From UBA5342 sp965662645 (lineage in GTDB: Bacteria; Bacteroidota; Bacteroidia; Bacteroidales; UBA5342), in NCBI GenBank assembly GCA_965662645.1, contig CBFIII010000008.1, forward strand, positions 39,508-103,507: DNA of 64,000 nucleotides, given 5' to 3'. Under the pieces are notes generated by a model that saw only the letters and a program-made list of their open reading frames with translations, was not told the DNA's origin and did no database searches. Positions 37,871-45,996 of the stretch are shown here, piece after piece; within the stretch, counting starts at the first letter, position 1; each line of letters opens with the position of its first letter. Both the position numbers and the translations under genes were made by a program.

Positions 37871-38455
37871 TTGAGACATCTCTTATATCTATTTCTCCCG
37901 ATTCTATTAATATGTGGCTGCACGCAAACTCATGCACCGAAACCTCATGGATGTTTGCGTATTGATATGCCTCAGGAACATAACTACCAGAACGTAGATG
38001 GTCCTCTACCTTTTAGTTTAGCCTATTCTTCCATAGCACAATGGAACAAGCTAGAAGCTTCGCAAAAGTACCGTAAAAACAACCTCTGGTATAATATACA
38101 CTATCCTAAATATCATGCTAAGATCCATTTAAGTTATATTCCACTTGAAAACAATTTAGACTCATTAATGGAAGAAAGTCGCGAATTTGTTTTTGAACAC
38201 ACCATAAAGGCCGATGCCATTGATGAAACACTCATTCATCAACCTAAAAAAAACATCTATGGCATATTATACGATCTAAAGGGAAATACAGCTTCCAATA
38301 TGGAATTTGTGGTAACAGATAGTACAACTAATTTTTTACGTGGCGCATTATACCTTGAAAACACACCAAATGTAGATTCTTTAGCTCCCGTCATTGATTA
38401 CATCAAACAAGACATCATATATCTTATTAATAGTTTGGAGTGGACATGTCATTAA
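37871..38455 (+). CDS. gldD: gliding motility lipoprotein GldD
   Basis: About 194 residues from a TTG at 37871. This start puts a short lipoprotein signal first (RHLLYLFLPILLICGC, lipidated Cys at the end), whereas a TTG at 37844 sits within the promoter -7 element. The body has family features: PKPHGCLRIDMPQ, FSLAYSSIAQW, WYNIHYPKYHAKIHLSY and a C-terminal IKQDIIYLINSLEW. GldD is an inner or periplasmic lipoprotein needed for gliding and type IX secretion in flavobacteria. The stop overlaps the phosphopantetheinyl transferase start by 16 bases, so the two are translationally coupled. Confidence 0.88.
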   Translation: MRHLLYLFLPILLICGCTQTHAPKPHGCLRIDMPQEHNYQNVDGPLPFSLAYSSIAQWNKLEASQKYRKNNLWYNIHYPKYHAKIHLSYIPLENNLDSLMEESREFVFEHTIKADAIDETLIHQPKKNIYGILYDLKGNTASNMEFVVTDSTTNFLRGALYLENTPNVDSLAPVIDYIKQDIIYLINSLEWTCH

Positions 38456-39048
38456 TACTAAATCAACATATTAACGGAGGCACAAAAATTTTAATCTGGA
38501 AAGATGAAGAAAGTATTGATTATTTCTTATCAAAGACACGCCTGACGAATAAAGAAATAATACAGATTAATGCCTATACCGTAGAACGACGTAAAAAGGA
38601 GCTCATCATAGCTCGGTACCTTTTGCAAACCGAACTTCCGAATGCCGAGATAACGTATTTAGATAATGGTAAACCCTACATAAGGGGGGGGGAAGCATAC
38701 CTCAGCATATCGCACACAAAAGACTTGGTAGCAATCATCATTAATCCTCACAAACAAGTATCTATCGATATAGAATATATCAATCATCGTGTAGAAAAAG
38801 TGAAACAACGTTTCCTCTCAGAACAAGAACTTACAATTGCGAATACAACGGAATTACTCACCCTATACTGGAGCGCAAAAGAGTGTCTATTCAAATTAGA
38901 CGATAAGCAAGGGCTTGACTTTAGGACAGATCTATCCATTAGTCCTTATTCTTCACGTCTTATGACAGGTCATATACGCAAAGACAATGCCTTTAAAATC
39001 AATTATGAAATAAATAAAGATTGGGTGTTATGCTATAGCTTAAAATAG
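38440..39048 (+). CDS. 4'-phosphopantetheinyl transferase (Sfp/AcpT type)
   Basis: About 202 residues; GTG at 38440, with an ATG two codons later as an alternative. The PPTase signature is intact: GKPYIRGGEAYLSISHTKD, the metal-binding VSIDIEYIN near 108-114 and LTLYWSAKECLFKL near 143-156, where W-x-A-K-E supplies the second acidic site. The enzyme transfers phosphopantetheine from CoA to carrier proteins. A run of nine G residues (38684-38692) lies in the coding region. It is coupled to gldD, an order also seen in other Bacteroidota, and ends five bases from the convergent rng gene. Confidence 0.9.
   Translation: MDMSLILNQHINGGTKILIWKDEESIDYFLSKTRLTNKEIIQINAYTVERRKKELIIARYLLQTELPNAEITYLDNGKPYIRGGEAYLSISHTKDLVAIIINPHKQVSIDIEYINHRVEKVKQRFLSEQELTIANTTELLTLYWSAKECLFKLDDKQGLDFRTDLSISPYSSRLMTGHIRKDNAFKINYEINKDWVLCYSLK
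38684..38692 (+). repeat. G9 homopolymer inside the phosphopantetheinyl transferase gene
   Basis: Nine consecutive G residues encode part of RGGE. A gain or loss of one G would shift the frame before both catalytic acidic motifs. Runs this long are rare in A+T-rich coding DNA. Confidence 0.85.
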
Positions 39049-39053
39049 TAAAA

Positions 39054-40658
39054 CTATAATTTAATATCGATTTCTTCTTTCATCTCAATCTCCTCTCCTT
39101 TCGTATCATAAAAATGATAGTCCAGCATCGCTAGATCTTGACTTTCAATCAATCGTATTTGCTTAGAATAATCACGACGCCATCTATCATAAATAGATTT
39201 ACCAAATATTCTCTTATCCTTTTTGGTAAGGTAAGCATAAATAAAAGGATGTAAATGAAGCGTATAATTCTTTCGTCCTAGACTCAATAAATAATCCATT
39301 TTGCCCTCTAAACGTTCAACAAATAAAACCGTTGGTTTTACCTTGCCTGTACCACCACAGCTAGGACAAGTCTCATTGATCGTGACATTCATTTCGGGTC
39401 TTACACGCTGACGTGTAATTTGCATTAAGCCAAACTTACTAAGGGGTAAAATATGATGACGTGCTTTATCACCCACCATAAATTTACGCATTTCATCAAA
39501 AAGCTTTTGACGATTATCAGCCAATCCCATGTCAATAAAATCGATGACAATAATACCTCCCATATCACGCAAACGCAACTGACGAGCTACCTCTTCGGCT
39601 GCAGCAAGATTAACTTCAAAAGCATTAGTTTCTTGATCTTGATTATTCTTGGTTCTATTACCACTATTCACATCAACGACATGAAAAGCTTCTGTATGTT
39701 CTATCACCAAATAAGCACCTCGTTTAAAGGATACTGTTTTACCAAAAGAAGACTTTATTTGAGCTGTAATAGCGAATTCATCCATTATAGGATTATCTTT
39801 CTTATACAACTTAACTAGTTTTTTTTGATCGGGAGAGATAAGGCCTACGAAATCGGTTAATTCCTGAAATGTCTTTTGATCATTCACATGTATGCTAGTA
39901 AATGTCTCATTTAACAAGTCTCGGAGGATAGCTGAGCTTCGACCTATTTCACTATGTACCAAAGCCGGAGCTTGGGCTGAAGCCGCAGCAAGTAACGCTT
40001 TATTCCATCGTTTCACCAACAACTTCAACTCATTATCCAGTTCAGCCACCTTTTTCCCCTCAGCCACAGTTCTTATTATCACCCCAAAATTTTTGGGACG
40101 AATACTGCGAATTAAGGTCTTCAAACGATTTTTTTCTTCGGTAGAACTAATCTTTTGAGAAACAGAAATTCTGTTAGAGTAAGGTATAAGTACTAAATAC
40201 CGTCCAGCAATACTAGGCTCAGACGTCAAACGTGGACCTTTAGTAGAAATCGGTTCTTTAGCAATTTGAACCAATATCTCCTGTCCAGGAGCTAGCACTT
40301 TAGCAATAGAACCACTTTTCTCAATATCTGGCTCACAGGACAGCTTAGAGATATAAAATGGTTTTTTTGGCTGATTTTTAGCCAAGCCAAGTGCTTTTTT
40401 CGAAGAATTGAATTGTGGACCGAGATCCAAATAGTGTAAAAATGCATCCTTTTCATAACCTACATTAACAAATGCAGCATTAAGACCAGGCATAACCTTT
40501 TTTACTTTACCCAAATAAAAATCCCCCACAGAAAACTTGCTATCGCTACTCTCTTTGTGTAGTTCAACCAAACGTTTATCCTCGGTAAGGGCAATTGTTA
40601 TTTCCTTCTTGGAAACATCAACAATAAGTTCGCTATTTACAGCATCACTGTTCACCAT
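39054..40658 (-). CDS. rng: ribonuclease E/G family endoribonuclease
   Basis: 534 residues, the RNase G length without the long RNase E tail. The S1 domain (about 35-125) is visible in GDFYLGKVKKVMPGLNAAFVNVG split over two pieces. The catalytic core contains AFHVVDVNSGN, GGIIVIDFIDM (the Asp residues that bind Mg) and HHILPLSKFGLMQITRQRVRPEM. The zinc-link motif C-PS-C-GGTGK lies at about 429-437. The enzyme cleaves single-stranded RNA in decay and rRNA maturation. It is the last gene of the HU-small protein-rng row, behind a strong hairpin at 40682-40721, and converges with the PPTase gene. Confidence 0.94.
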   Translation of the reverse strand: MVNSDAVNSELIVDVSKKEITIALTEDKRLVELHKESSDSKFSVGDFYLGKVKKVMPGLNAAFVNVGYEKDAFLHYLDLGPQFNSSKKALGLAKNQPKKPFYISKLSCEPDIEKSGSIAKVLAPGQEILVQIAKEPISTKGPRLTSEPSIAGRYLVLIPYSNRISVSQKISSTEEKNRLKTLIRSIRPKNFGVIIRTVAEGKKVAELDNELKLLVKRWNKALLAAASAQAPALVHSEIGRSSAILRDLLNETFTSIHVNDQKTFQELTDFVGLISPDQKKLVKLYKKDNPIMDEFAITAQIKSSFGKTVSFKRGAYLVIEHTEAFHVVDVNSGNRTKNNQDQETNAFEVNLAAAEEVARQLRLRDMGGIIVIDFIDMGLADNRQKLFDEMRKFMVGDKARHHILPLSKFGLMQITRQRVRPEMNVTINETCPSCGGTGKVKPTVLFVERLEGKMDYLLSLGRKNYTLHLHPFIYAYLTKKDKRIFGKSIYDRWRRDYSKQIRLIESQDLAMLDYHFYDTKGEEIEMKEEIDIKL

Positions 40659-40675
40659 TCACAATCCTTTTTTTA

Positions 40676-40721
40676 CCAAAAAAGAACAAGCTACATAGCC
40701 AGTAGCTATGTACTTGTTCTT
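40676..40721 (-). terminator. hairpin with T run between small basic gene and rng
   Basis: AAGAACAAG-C-TACATAGC pairs with GCTATGTA-CTTGTTCTT across a five-base loop, a 17-pair stem with one bulge. On the minus strand it is followed by TTTTTT. It can terminate the HU-small protein transcript or act as an attenuator in the rng leader, 18 bases before the rng start. Confidence 0.75.
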
Positions 40722-40763
40722 CTTCAAATTCCTAAAATGTCAACTGACATCTACAAGAAGAAA

Positions 40764-40853
40764 TTATTTCTTCTTATGTCTGTTTTTTCTCAAGCGTTTA
40801 CGACGCTTGTGAGTTGACATCTTGTGTCTTTTTCTTTTCTTTCCGCAAGGCAT
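40764..40853 (-). CDS. 29-residue highly basic conserved protein
   Basis: A short gene starting MPCGKKRKRHKMSTHKRR and ending RKNRHKKK, 29 residues of which about two thirds are Lys, Arg or His. It lies 28 bases after the HU gene and before rng on the same strand. I recall near-identical sequences of the MP-GKKRKRHK type at this place in many Bacteroidota, usually labelled hypothetical. The composition suggests an RNA- or ribosome-bound peptide. Whether it equals one of the Bacteroidota-specific ribosomal proteins cannot be settled from the sequence. Confidence 0.85.
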   Translation of the reverse strand: MPCGKKRKRHKMSTHKRRKRLRKNRHKKK

Positions 40854-40881
40854 AATAGAAAATCTTAATTTTTAAAAATAC

Positions 40882-41166
40882 TTATTTTACATTCTCTTTC
40901 ACACTGTTCACAAAAGTTTTAGCAGGTTTAAATGCTGGAATTTTGTGAGCAGGTATCTTAATTGTGATATTTTTTGAAATATCACGAGCAGTTTTTTCAG
41001 CACGTTGTTTAGTGATAAAACTACCAAAACCTCTTAAGTAAACGTTGTTACCAGAAGTTAATGAATCTTTTACTGTTGTCATGAAAGCCTCTACTGTTTT
41101 CAACACTACGGCTTTTTCGATTCCTGTATTATTAGAAATCTCGTTAACGATATCTGCTTTTGTCAT
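40882..41166 (-). CDS. HU/IHF-family DNA-binding protein
   Basis: 94 residues, the standard length. The N-terminal helices start TKADIVNEISNNTGIEKAVV, the beta-arm lies in GFGSFITKQRAEKTARDISKNITI split across strands, and HKIPAFKPAKTFVNSVK ends the protein. HU bends and compacts DNA as a dimer. A full consensus promoter lies 53 bases upstream. The gene heads a row with the 29-residue protein and rng, an arrangement I know from other Bacteroidota. Confidence 0.95.
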   Translation of the reverse strand: MTKADIVNEISNNTGIEKAVVLKTVEAFMTTVKDSLTSGNNVYLRGFGSFITKQRAEKTARDISKNITIKIPAHKIPAFKPAKTFVNSVKENVK

Positions 41167-41218
41167 CTCTTTAAATGTTTAATAATTAATAAATACGCTT
41201 TATCTCGAAAATGGACTG

Positions 41219-41248
41219 CAAATATAAGTGATTATTTGAATACTGCAA
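41219..41248 (-). promoter_or_regulatory. promoter for the HU gene
   Basis: On the minus strand, TTTG at 41246-41249, a 19-base spacer and TATATTTG at 41219-41226 give a full match to the Bacteroidota consensus. Confidence 0.75.
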
Positions 41249-41327
41249 ACAATTTATTAGATAAAGTTTTAAAAACTAAGCGATTTCATTATTGTTAAAC
41301 ATATAAAAAACAAAAATCAAGAAAAAA

Positions 41328-42062
41328 TTAAACAGATAAGCCTTTAATTATCAAAGATATAAAAATATAAACTATTATAACAAGAGATATCCCGCCAAAG
41401 CCAAAAAAAGCAATCAATAAAATTGATAATAGAATAAATAAAAATCTCACCCTATTATCCTTCCAGGTCAAGTTCTTAAACTTAAGAGCAAACATGGGGA
41501 GAGGAGATATTAACAAATAACTACAGAAAACCGAAAGTGCAAGTAAAACCCAAGGCGTAGCTAGCAAATTCACCAACCAATAAAGTGGGGAAGAAACAAA
41601 CAAAACACCTAGCGAAGCAATTAATAATGCATTTGCGGGTACTGGCAAGCCGATAAAACTACTTGATTGGCGTGTATCAACATTAAATTTCGCCAAACGC
41701 ACTGCAGAAAACACAGGCACCAATACCATACTTAATAATAACAAAACATGATAAAGAGGCAAGCTATCGAACGCCAAAGGAAAAGGCACGTCTAAAGCAT
41801 GACGCATCATAGTAAAAAGAATAACACCAGGCGCTACGCCAAAACTCACGACATCACATAAAGAATCAAGCTGTTTACCAACCTCACTCTGCGTTTTCAG
41901 CAAGCGTGCCACACCCCCATCAATAAAATCGAAGAAAGCAGCTAAACATATAAAATAGAATGCTAAAAGCAAATCACTTTGCAAAGCATAGATAATAGCT
42001 ATGCTACCGCAAACAATGTTCAACGCTGTGAAAAAATTAGGGATGTGTTTTTTTATTGACAT
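41328..42062 (-). CDS. pssA: CDP-diacylglycerol-serine O-phosphatidyltransferase
   Basis: 244 residues with about seven membrane helices. The CDP-alcohol phosphatidyltransferase motif is complete in DGGVARLLKTQSEVG followed by KQLDSLCDVVSFG, i.e. D-G-x2-A-R-x8-G-x3-D-x3-D near 46-69. The enzyme makes phosphatidylserine from CDP-diacylglycerol and serine in the inner membrane. It begins 8 bases after the psd stop, so the two consecutive steps of phosphatidylethanolamine synthesis are encoded in one operon. Confidence 0.95.
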   Translation of the reverse strand: MSIKKHIPNFFTALNIVCGSIAIIYALQSDLLLAFYFICLAAFFDFIDGGVARLLKTQSEVGKQLDSLCDVVSFGVAPGVILFTMMRHALDVPFPLAFDSLPLYHVLLLLSMVLVPVFSAVRLAKFNVDTRQSSSFIGLPVPANALLIASLGVLFVSSPLYWLVNLLATPWVLLALSVFCSYLLISPLPMFALKFKNLTWKDNRVRFLFILLSILLIAFFGFGGISLVIIVYIFISLIIKGLSV

Positions 42063-42070
42063 AAATGAAA

Positions 42071-42727
42071 TTATTTTAGCTTAGCTAATAACGTTTGTGA
42101 ACCAATAGTACGATCTCCAATTTTCACCATAGGTTCTGCATCAATAGGTAAAAAAACGTCAACACGAGAACCAAACTTAATAAAACCCATTTCGTTAGAT
42201 TGCTCTACTATTTGTCCTTTTTCGACATACGAAACCACGCGACGTGCTAAAGCACCAGCCACCTGACGACATAATATATCAATTCCTTTTTTATTTTTTA
42301 CGACCACGGAGCTACGTTCGTTTTCTAAACTGGATTTTGGTAAAACGGCTCGATGATAATTCCCACTATGATGACTATAATGAACCACCTCACCAGAAAC
42401 AGGGAAAAAATTCTTATGTATATTATAAATAGACATAAAAATAGAGATTTGCAAACAGTTACATTTCAACACCTCTGGCTCATAAACTTCTTCTACAGCG
42501 ACTATTTTACCATCGGCTGGAGCTATCACACCATCTTCATCTATCGTTTTAGGTCTCTTTATGGGATTACGAAAAAATGACACAACCAAAACAGCGAATC
42601 CAATAGATGGCACTAAAATACAATGGAAGACAATAGGACTTAAATAAATCCAACACATCTCATTTATAATAAATAAAATCAATAGGACAACTATAATAAT
42701 GGCATGCCCTTCTTTATGGATTCTCAT
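42071..42727 (-). CDS. psd: phosphatidylserine decarboxylase, short form
   Basis: 218 residues, typical of the short soluble-domain type with two N-terminal membrane helices (about 10-50). VIAPADGKIVAVEEVYEPE, FMSIYNIHKNFFPVSGEVVHY and the C-terminal FIKFGSRVDVFLP mark the family. Cleavage at the Gly-Ser of FGSR creates the pyruvoyl cofactor. It converts phosphatidylserine to phosphatidylethanolamine. It is the first gene of the psd-pssA operon and has a good promoter 26 bases upstream. Confidence 0.94.
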   Translation of the reverse strand: MRIHKEGHAIIIVVLLILFIINEMCWIYLSPIVFHCILVPSIGFAVLVVSFFRNPIKRPKTIDEDGVIAPADGKIVAVEEVYEPEVLKCNCLQISIFMSIYNIHKNFFPVSGEVVHYSHHSGNYHRAVLPKSSLENERSSVVVKNKKGIDILCRQVAGALARRVVSYVEKGQIVEQSNEMGFIKFGSRVDVFLPIDAEPMVKIGDRTIGSQTLLAKLK

Positions 42728-42752
42728 ATTTTCTATAATTTCAGATTTTGTG

Positions 42753-42782
42753 CAAAAATACGAGAATGCTTTTGTTTCTCAA
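42753..42782 (-). promoter_or_regulatory. promoter for psd-pssA
   Basis: On the minus strand, TTG at 42780-42782, a 19-base spacer and TATTTTTG at 42753-42760 match the consensus. Confidence 0.7.
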
Positions 42783-43064
42783 ACTCTTTAAGTCATATAA
42801 AAACATTTTATTTTGAAAAAAACCATAAAAAAAGTTGACAGGTATTATATTAATCATTTTCTTTGTCCCGGAATCAAAGAGCAAAAATTACCGTATCCCT
42901 GGTAAATTTATCGTTTTCCAACAAATAAATAACTCCATTTTAACTATCAAAAACAACATTTATGCTTAAAGCATAGATATACAATTTTATTCATTTTATT
43001 ATTATTGACTTGATATAGTCAACACCTCCCAAAATTTTTTATCATAAAATATTTTAAAACACTC
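42783..43064. other. long leader region before rho
   Basis: The 337 bases from 42728 to 43064 contain the psd promoter and an A+T-rich leader for rho. Two perfect short inverted repeats are visible: TATGCTT-A-AAGCATA (42961-42975) and TTGACT-TGATAT-AGTCAA (43005-43022). Either may fold in the rho leader RNA. I could not place a rho promoter with confidence. Confidence 0.5.
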
Positions 43065-44642
43065 ATGTACGACATAAATCAACTGAATGCAATGTTGCTT
43101 ACAGACCTAAAAAAAGCAGCAAAAGATTTAAATATTAAGAGAACGGACACTTATAAAAAGCAAGAGCTTATTTATAAAATTTTAGACGAACAAGCGACTG
43201 ACATCTCAACACAAAAAAGTGCAACAGCAAGTCCTCCTTCAAAAATAAAACGTAAACGAACACCACAAAAGGTAGAACATACGGCTAAAGTAGAGAATAC
43301 GAACGAAGTAGAAAATACGCGCCAAGAAAAAACGGATACAGAAACGCCAATTAAGGCTCCTGAAAAAAAGGAGTTTAAACGCCCTATTCCTAAACAACCA
43401 CGCGTTCAAAACAAAAACAGCAATAGCAACAACAGACCAAGTAATAATCGCAATCAGAACAATCAGAACAACCGTAACCAACGCAATGTATCAGAAAGCA
43501 AAGCGGAGTCAAACTACGACATGCAAACCACGATAGAAAGCTCTGGCGTTCTAGATATACTTCCTGAAGGATACGGTTTCTTAAGATCTTCGGATTACAA
43601 TTACATCAATTCACCTGACGACATTTACGTATCACAATCACAAATTAAACTTTTTAGTTTAAAAACAGGCGATACAGTAGATGGTATTATTCGTCCTCCA
43701 AAAGAAAGCGAACGATTCTTTCCTTTGATTAAAGTTCTTAAAATAAATGGCCAAGATCCTAAACAAGTTCGCGATCGCGTACCATTTGAACATTTAACAC
43801 CCCTTTTCCCTACCGAGAAATTTAATATTGATAATAAACGTCGCGCTAATCTTTCGACTCGTATTGTTGATTTATTTGCACCTATAGGAAAAGGACAACG
43901 TGGTTTAATCGTTGCACAACCCAAAACGGGTAAAACAATATTGTTAAAAGATATTGCCAACGCAATTGCTGAAAATCACCCAGAAGTATATATGCTCATT
44001 CTTCTTATCGATGAACGACCAGAAGAAGTAACAGACATGAAGCGAAGTGTAAATGCCGAAGTCATTGCTTCTACTTTTGATGAACCAGCAGAACGTCACG
44101 TACGCGTTGCAAATATTGTACTTGAAAAAGCCAAAAGGATGGTAGAATGCGGACATGATGTCGTCATCTTACTCGATTCTATTACACGTTTAGCACGTGC
44201 ATATAATACGGTAGCACCAGCTTCGGGTCGTGTATTATCGGGTGGTGTAGATGCTAATGCTTTGCACAAACCTAAACGCTTTTTTGGAGCAGCTCGTAAC
44301 ATAGAGCATGGCGGTTCGCTCACCATCTTAGCTACAGCACTTACTGACACTGGTTCTAAAATGGACGAAGTTATCTTCGAAGAGTTTAAAGGAACGGGTA
44401 ACATGGAATTACAATTGGATCGCAAATTATCCAACAAACGCATCTTCCCTGCTGTAGATATTATAGCTTCGAGCACACGCCGAGACGATTTACTTTTCAG
44501 TTCAGAAGAGCTTAATCGCATATGGATATTACGTAATTACCTTAGCGATATGAATTCTGTAGAAGCTATGCAATTTGTTAGCGATAGATTACGTGCATCA
44601 CGCAACAACGAAGAATTTCTTGTTTCAATGAATGATCAATAA
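43065..44642 (+). CDS. rho: transcription termination factor Rho
   Basis: 525 residues. A Rho_N domain (about 1-45, MLLTDLKKAAKDLNIKR) is separated from the RNA-binding domain by a basic, Asn-rich insert (about 60-155, with NNRPSNNRNQNNQNN) that is typical of Bacteroidota Rho and can aid RNA binding or phase separation. The cold-shock-like RNA domain holds GVLDILPEGYGFLRSSDYNY as two motifs. The ATPase has Walker A AQPKTGKT near 285-293, LLIDERPEEVTDM and VVILLDSITRLARAYN. The hexamer ends transcription at Rho-dependent sites. A strong hairpin terminator follows. Confidence 0.97.
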   Translation: MYDINQLNAMLLTDLKKAAKDLNIKRTDTYKKQELIYKILDEQATDISTQKSATASPPSKIKRKRTPQKVEHTAKVENTNEVENTRQEKTDTETPIKAPEKKEFKRPIPKQPRVQNKNSNSNNRPSNNRNQNNQNNRNQRNVSESKAESNYDMQTTIESSGVLDILPEGYGFLRSSDYNYINSPDDIYVSQSQIKLFSLKTGDTVDGIIRPPKESERFFPLIKVLKINGQDPKQVRDRVPFEHLTPLFPTEKFNIDNKRRANLSTRIVDLFAPIGKGQRGLIVAQPKTGKTILLKDIANAIAENHPEVYMLILLIDERPEEVTDMKRSVNAEVIASTFDEPAERHVRVANIVLEKAKRMVECGHDVVILLDSITRLARAYNTVAPASGRVLSGGVDANALHKPKRFFGAARNIEHGGSLTILATALTDTGSKMDEVIFEEFKGTGNMELQLDRKLSNKRIFPAVDIIASSTRRDDLLFSSEELNRIWILRNYLSDMNSVEAMQFVSDRLRASRNNEEFLVSMNDQ

Positions 44643-44662
44643 TCATTATTATATAAAATAAG

Positions 44663-44703
44663 AAAAAGGTCAAATGTTAAATAAAACATTTGACCTTTTT
44701 TTT
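44663..44703 (+). terminator. intrinsic terminator after rho
   Basis: AAAAAGGTCAAATGTT (44663-44678) pairs with AACATTTGACCTTTTT (44685-44700) over a six-base loop, followed by further T residues. The arms are perfectly complementary. Confidence 0.9.
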
Positions 44704-44709
44704 ATCTCT

Positions 44710-44742
44710 TTGCTCATCTTCAACTTCCTTCTCGTACCTTTG
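44710..44742 (+). promoter_or_regulatory. promoter for murB
   Basis: TACCTTTG (44735-44742) fits TAnnTTTG, with TTTG ending at 44712 about 22 bases upstream. The ATG of murB is 26 bases downstream, which rules out an open-frame start at 44690 inside the rho terminator. Confidence 0.6.
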
Positions 44743-44767
44743 CATTATATTTAAAACTCTTTTCGCA

Positions 44768-45784
44768 ATGGCATTACATTTACAGCAAAACTACGCTCTA
44801 AAAGAACACAATACATTTGGTATTGAAGCTAAAGCAGATTACTTTTTCGCTTACGATACAGAAGAAGAATTACAAAAGAAACTACCACAGCTCAATAAGC
44901 TCAAGCTCCCCTATCTTATGATTGGAGAAGGAAGTAATCTTCTTTTTATTAATGACTATAGAGGTGTCGTTATTCATTCTAGAATGATAGATATCAGCCT
45001 AGTATCAGAAAACGAAGAAGAAGTCATAATATGTGCAGGATCAGGTGTAATATGGGATAATCTTGTGGCGTGGACCGTAGAACGAAACTATTTCGGTCTT
45101 GAAAATCTGAGCAATATACCTGGCACAGTAGGAGCTTCTCCTGTTCAGAATATAGGAGCTTATGGCGTAGAAGCTAAAGATGTAATAGAAACGGTAGAAA
45201 CATTAGCTATAGCAACGGGAGAAAAACAGATATTCAACAATAAAGAATGTGAATTTGACTACCGTAAAAGCATTTTCAAAGGAAAATTAAAAGGACAATA
45301 TATTGTGACTTCTGTCTATTTTAAACTCTCCCAAAAGCCACATTTCATTCTCAACTATGGCAACATAAAAGCGCTACTTGGAGAACAACAACCCACCTTA
45401 AAGAAAATAAGAGAAATTATCACAGAAGTAAGAGACACGAAACTGCCCAATTATCATGAAATGGGCAATGCGGGAAGTTTTTTCACCAACCCATACATTA
45501 GCACAGTAGAATACCAACGATTAAAAGAAGAATTTCCAGAAATACCCGCTTATCCTATTGATGATAAAACGGTAAAGATACCGGCAGGCTGGCTCATTGA
45601 ACAAGCAGGGCTCAAAGGATTTCAGTATAAAAACGCCGCAGTACATCACAATCAAGCCTTAGTTTTGGTCAATAAAGGAGGAGCCACAGGACAAGAAGTC
45701 CTAGAACTCGCAGAAATCATCATTGCAAAAGTCAAGACTATGTTTAAGATCACACTAATACCAGAAGTTAATATGTTACAATAA
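44768..45784 (+). CDS. murB: UDP-N-acetylenolpyruvoylglucosamine reductase
   Basis: 338 residues from the ATG at 44768; the frame is open further upstream, but that part lies in the rho terminator and murB promoter. FAD-binding motifs include HNTFGIEAKADYFF, LMIGEGSNLLF and IPGTVGASPVQNIGAYG. EFDYRKSIFKG and GNAGSFFTNP contain the catalytic Arg and Ser, and the type I form is indicated by the C-terminal extension ending LIPEVNMLQ. The enzyme reduces enolpyruvate to lactate in UDP-MurNAc synthesis. The last 50 codons are repeated, with five conservative changes, at 50770-50932. Confidence 0.95.
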   Translation: MALHLQQNYALKEHNTFGIEAKADYFFAYDTEEELQKKLPQLNKLKLPYLMIGEGSNLLFINDYRGVVIHSRMIDISLVSENEEEVIICAGSGVIWDNLVAWTVERNYFGLENLSNIPGTVGASPVQNIGAYGVEAKDVIETVETLAIATGEKQIFNNKECEFDYRKSIFKGKLKGQYIVTSVYFKLSQKPHFILNYGNIKALLGEQQPTLKKIREIITEVRDTKLPNYHEMGNAGSFFTNPYISTVEYQRLKEEFPEIPAYPIDDKTVKIPAGWLIEQAGLKGFQYKNAAVHHNQALVLVNKGGATGQEVLELAEIIIAKVKTMFKITLIPEVNMLQ

Positions 45785-45884
45785 CCAACCTAATACGAAG
45801 ACACAACTACAACAGAATCAAACACATTCACACACAAAACATATTATTACACATTTATTATCAATACTGGAAACCCTTTTTATC

Positions 45885-45955
45885 TATAATTTCTGATAAG
45901 CAGTAACGATACCTCATACATTATCAACGTAAGTATAAATCGTATCCGTTTCCAC
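45885..45955 (-). pseudogene. relic of the DUF4249 gene 3' end
   Basis: Read on the minus strand it gives ETDTIYTYVDNV-stop-GIVTAYQKL-stop, matching EPVQIYSNVDNGLGIVSGYQKV of the intact DUF4249 protein at 50952-52040. DNA similarity is also plain (TTTCTGATAA, CATTATC-AC-TA-G). Two in-frame stops show decay. Its position directly after murB mirrors the intact gene's position after the second murB end. Confidence 0.65.
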
Positions 45956-45996
45956 AATAACACATAAAAAAAACCTTTTAGATTAAGTATAGAATT

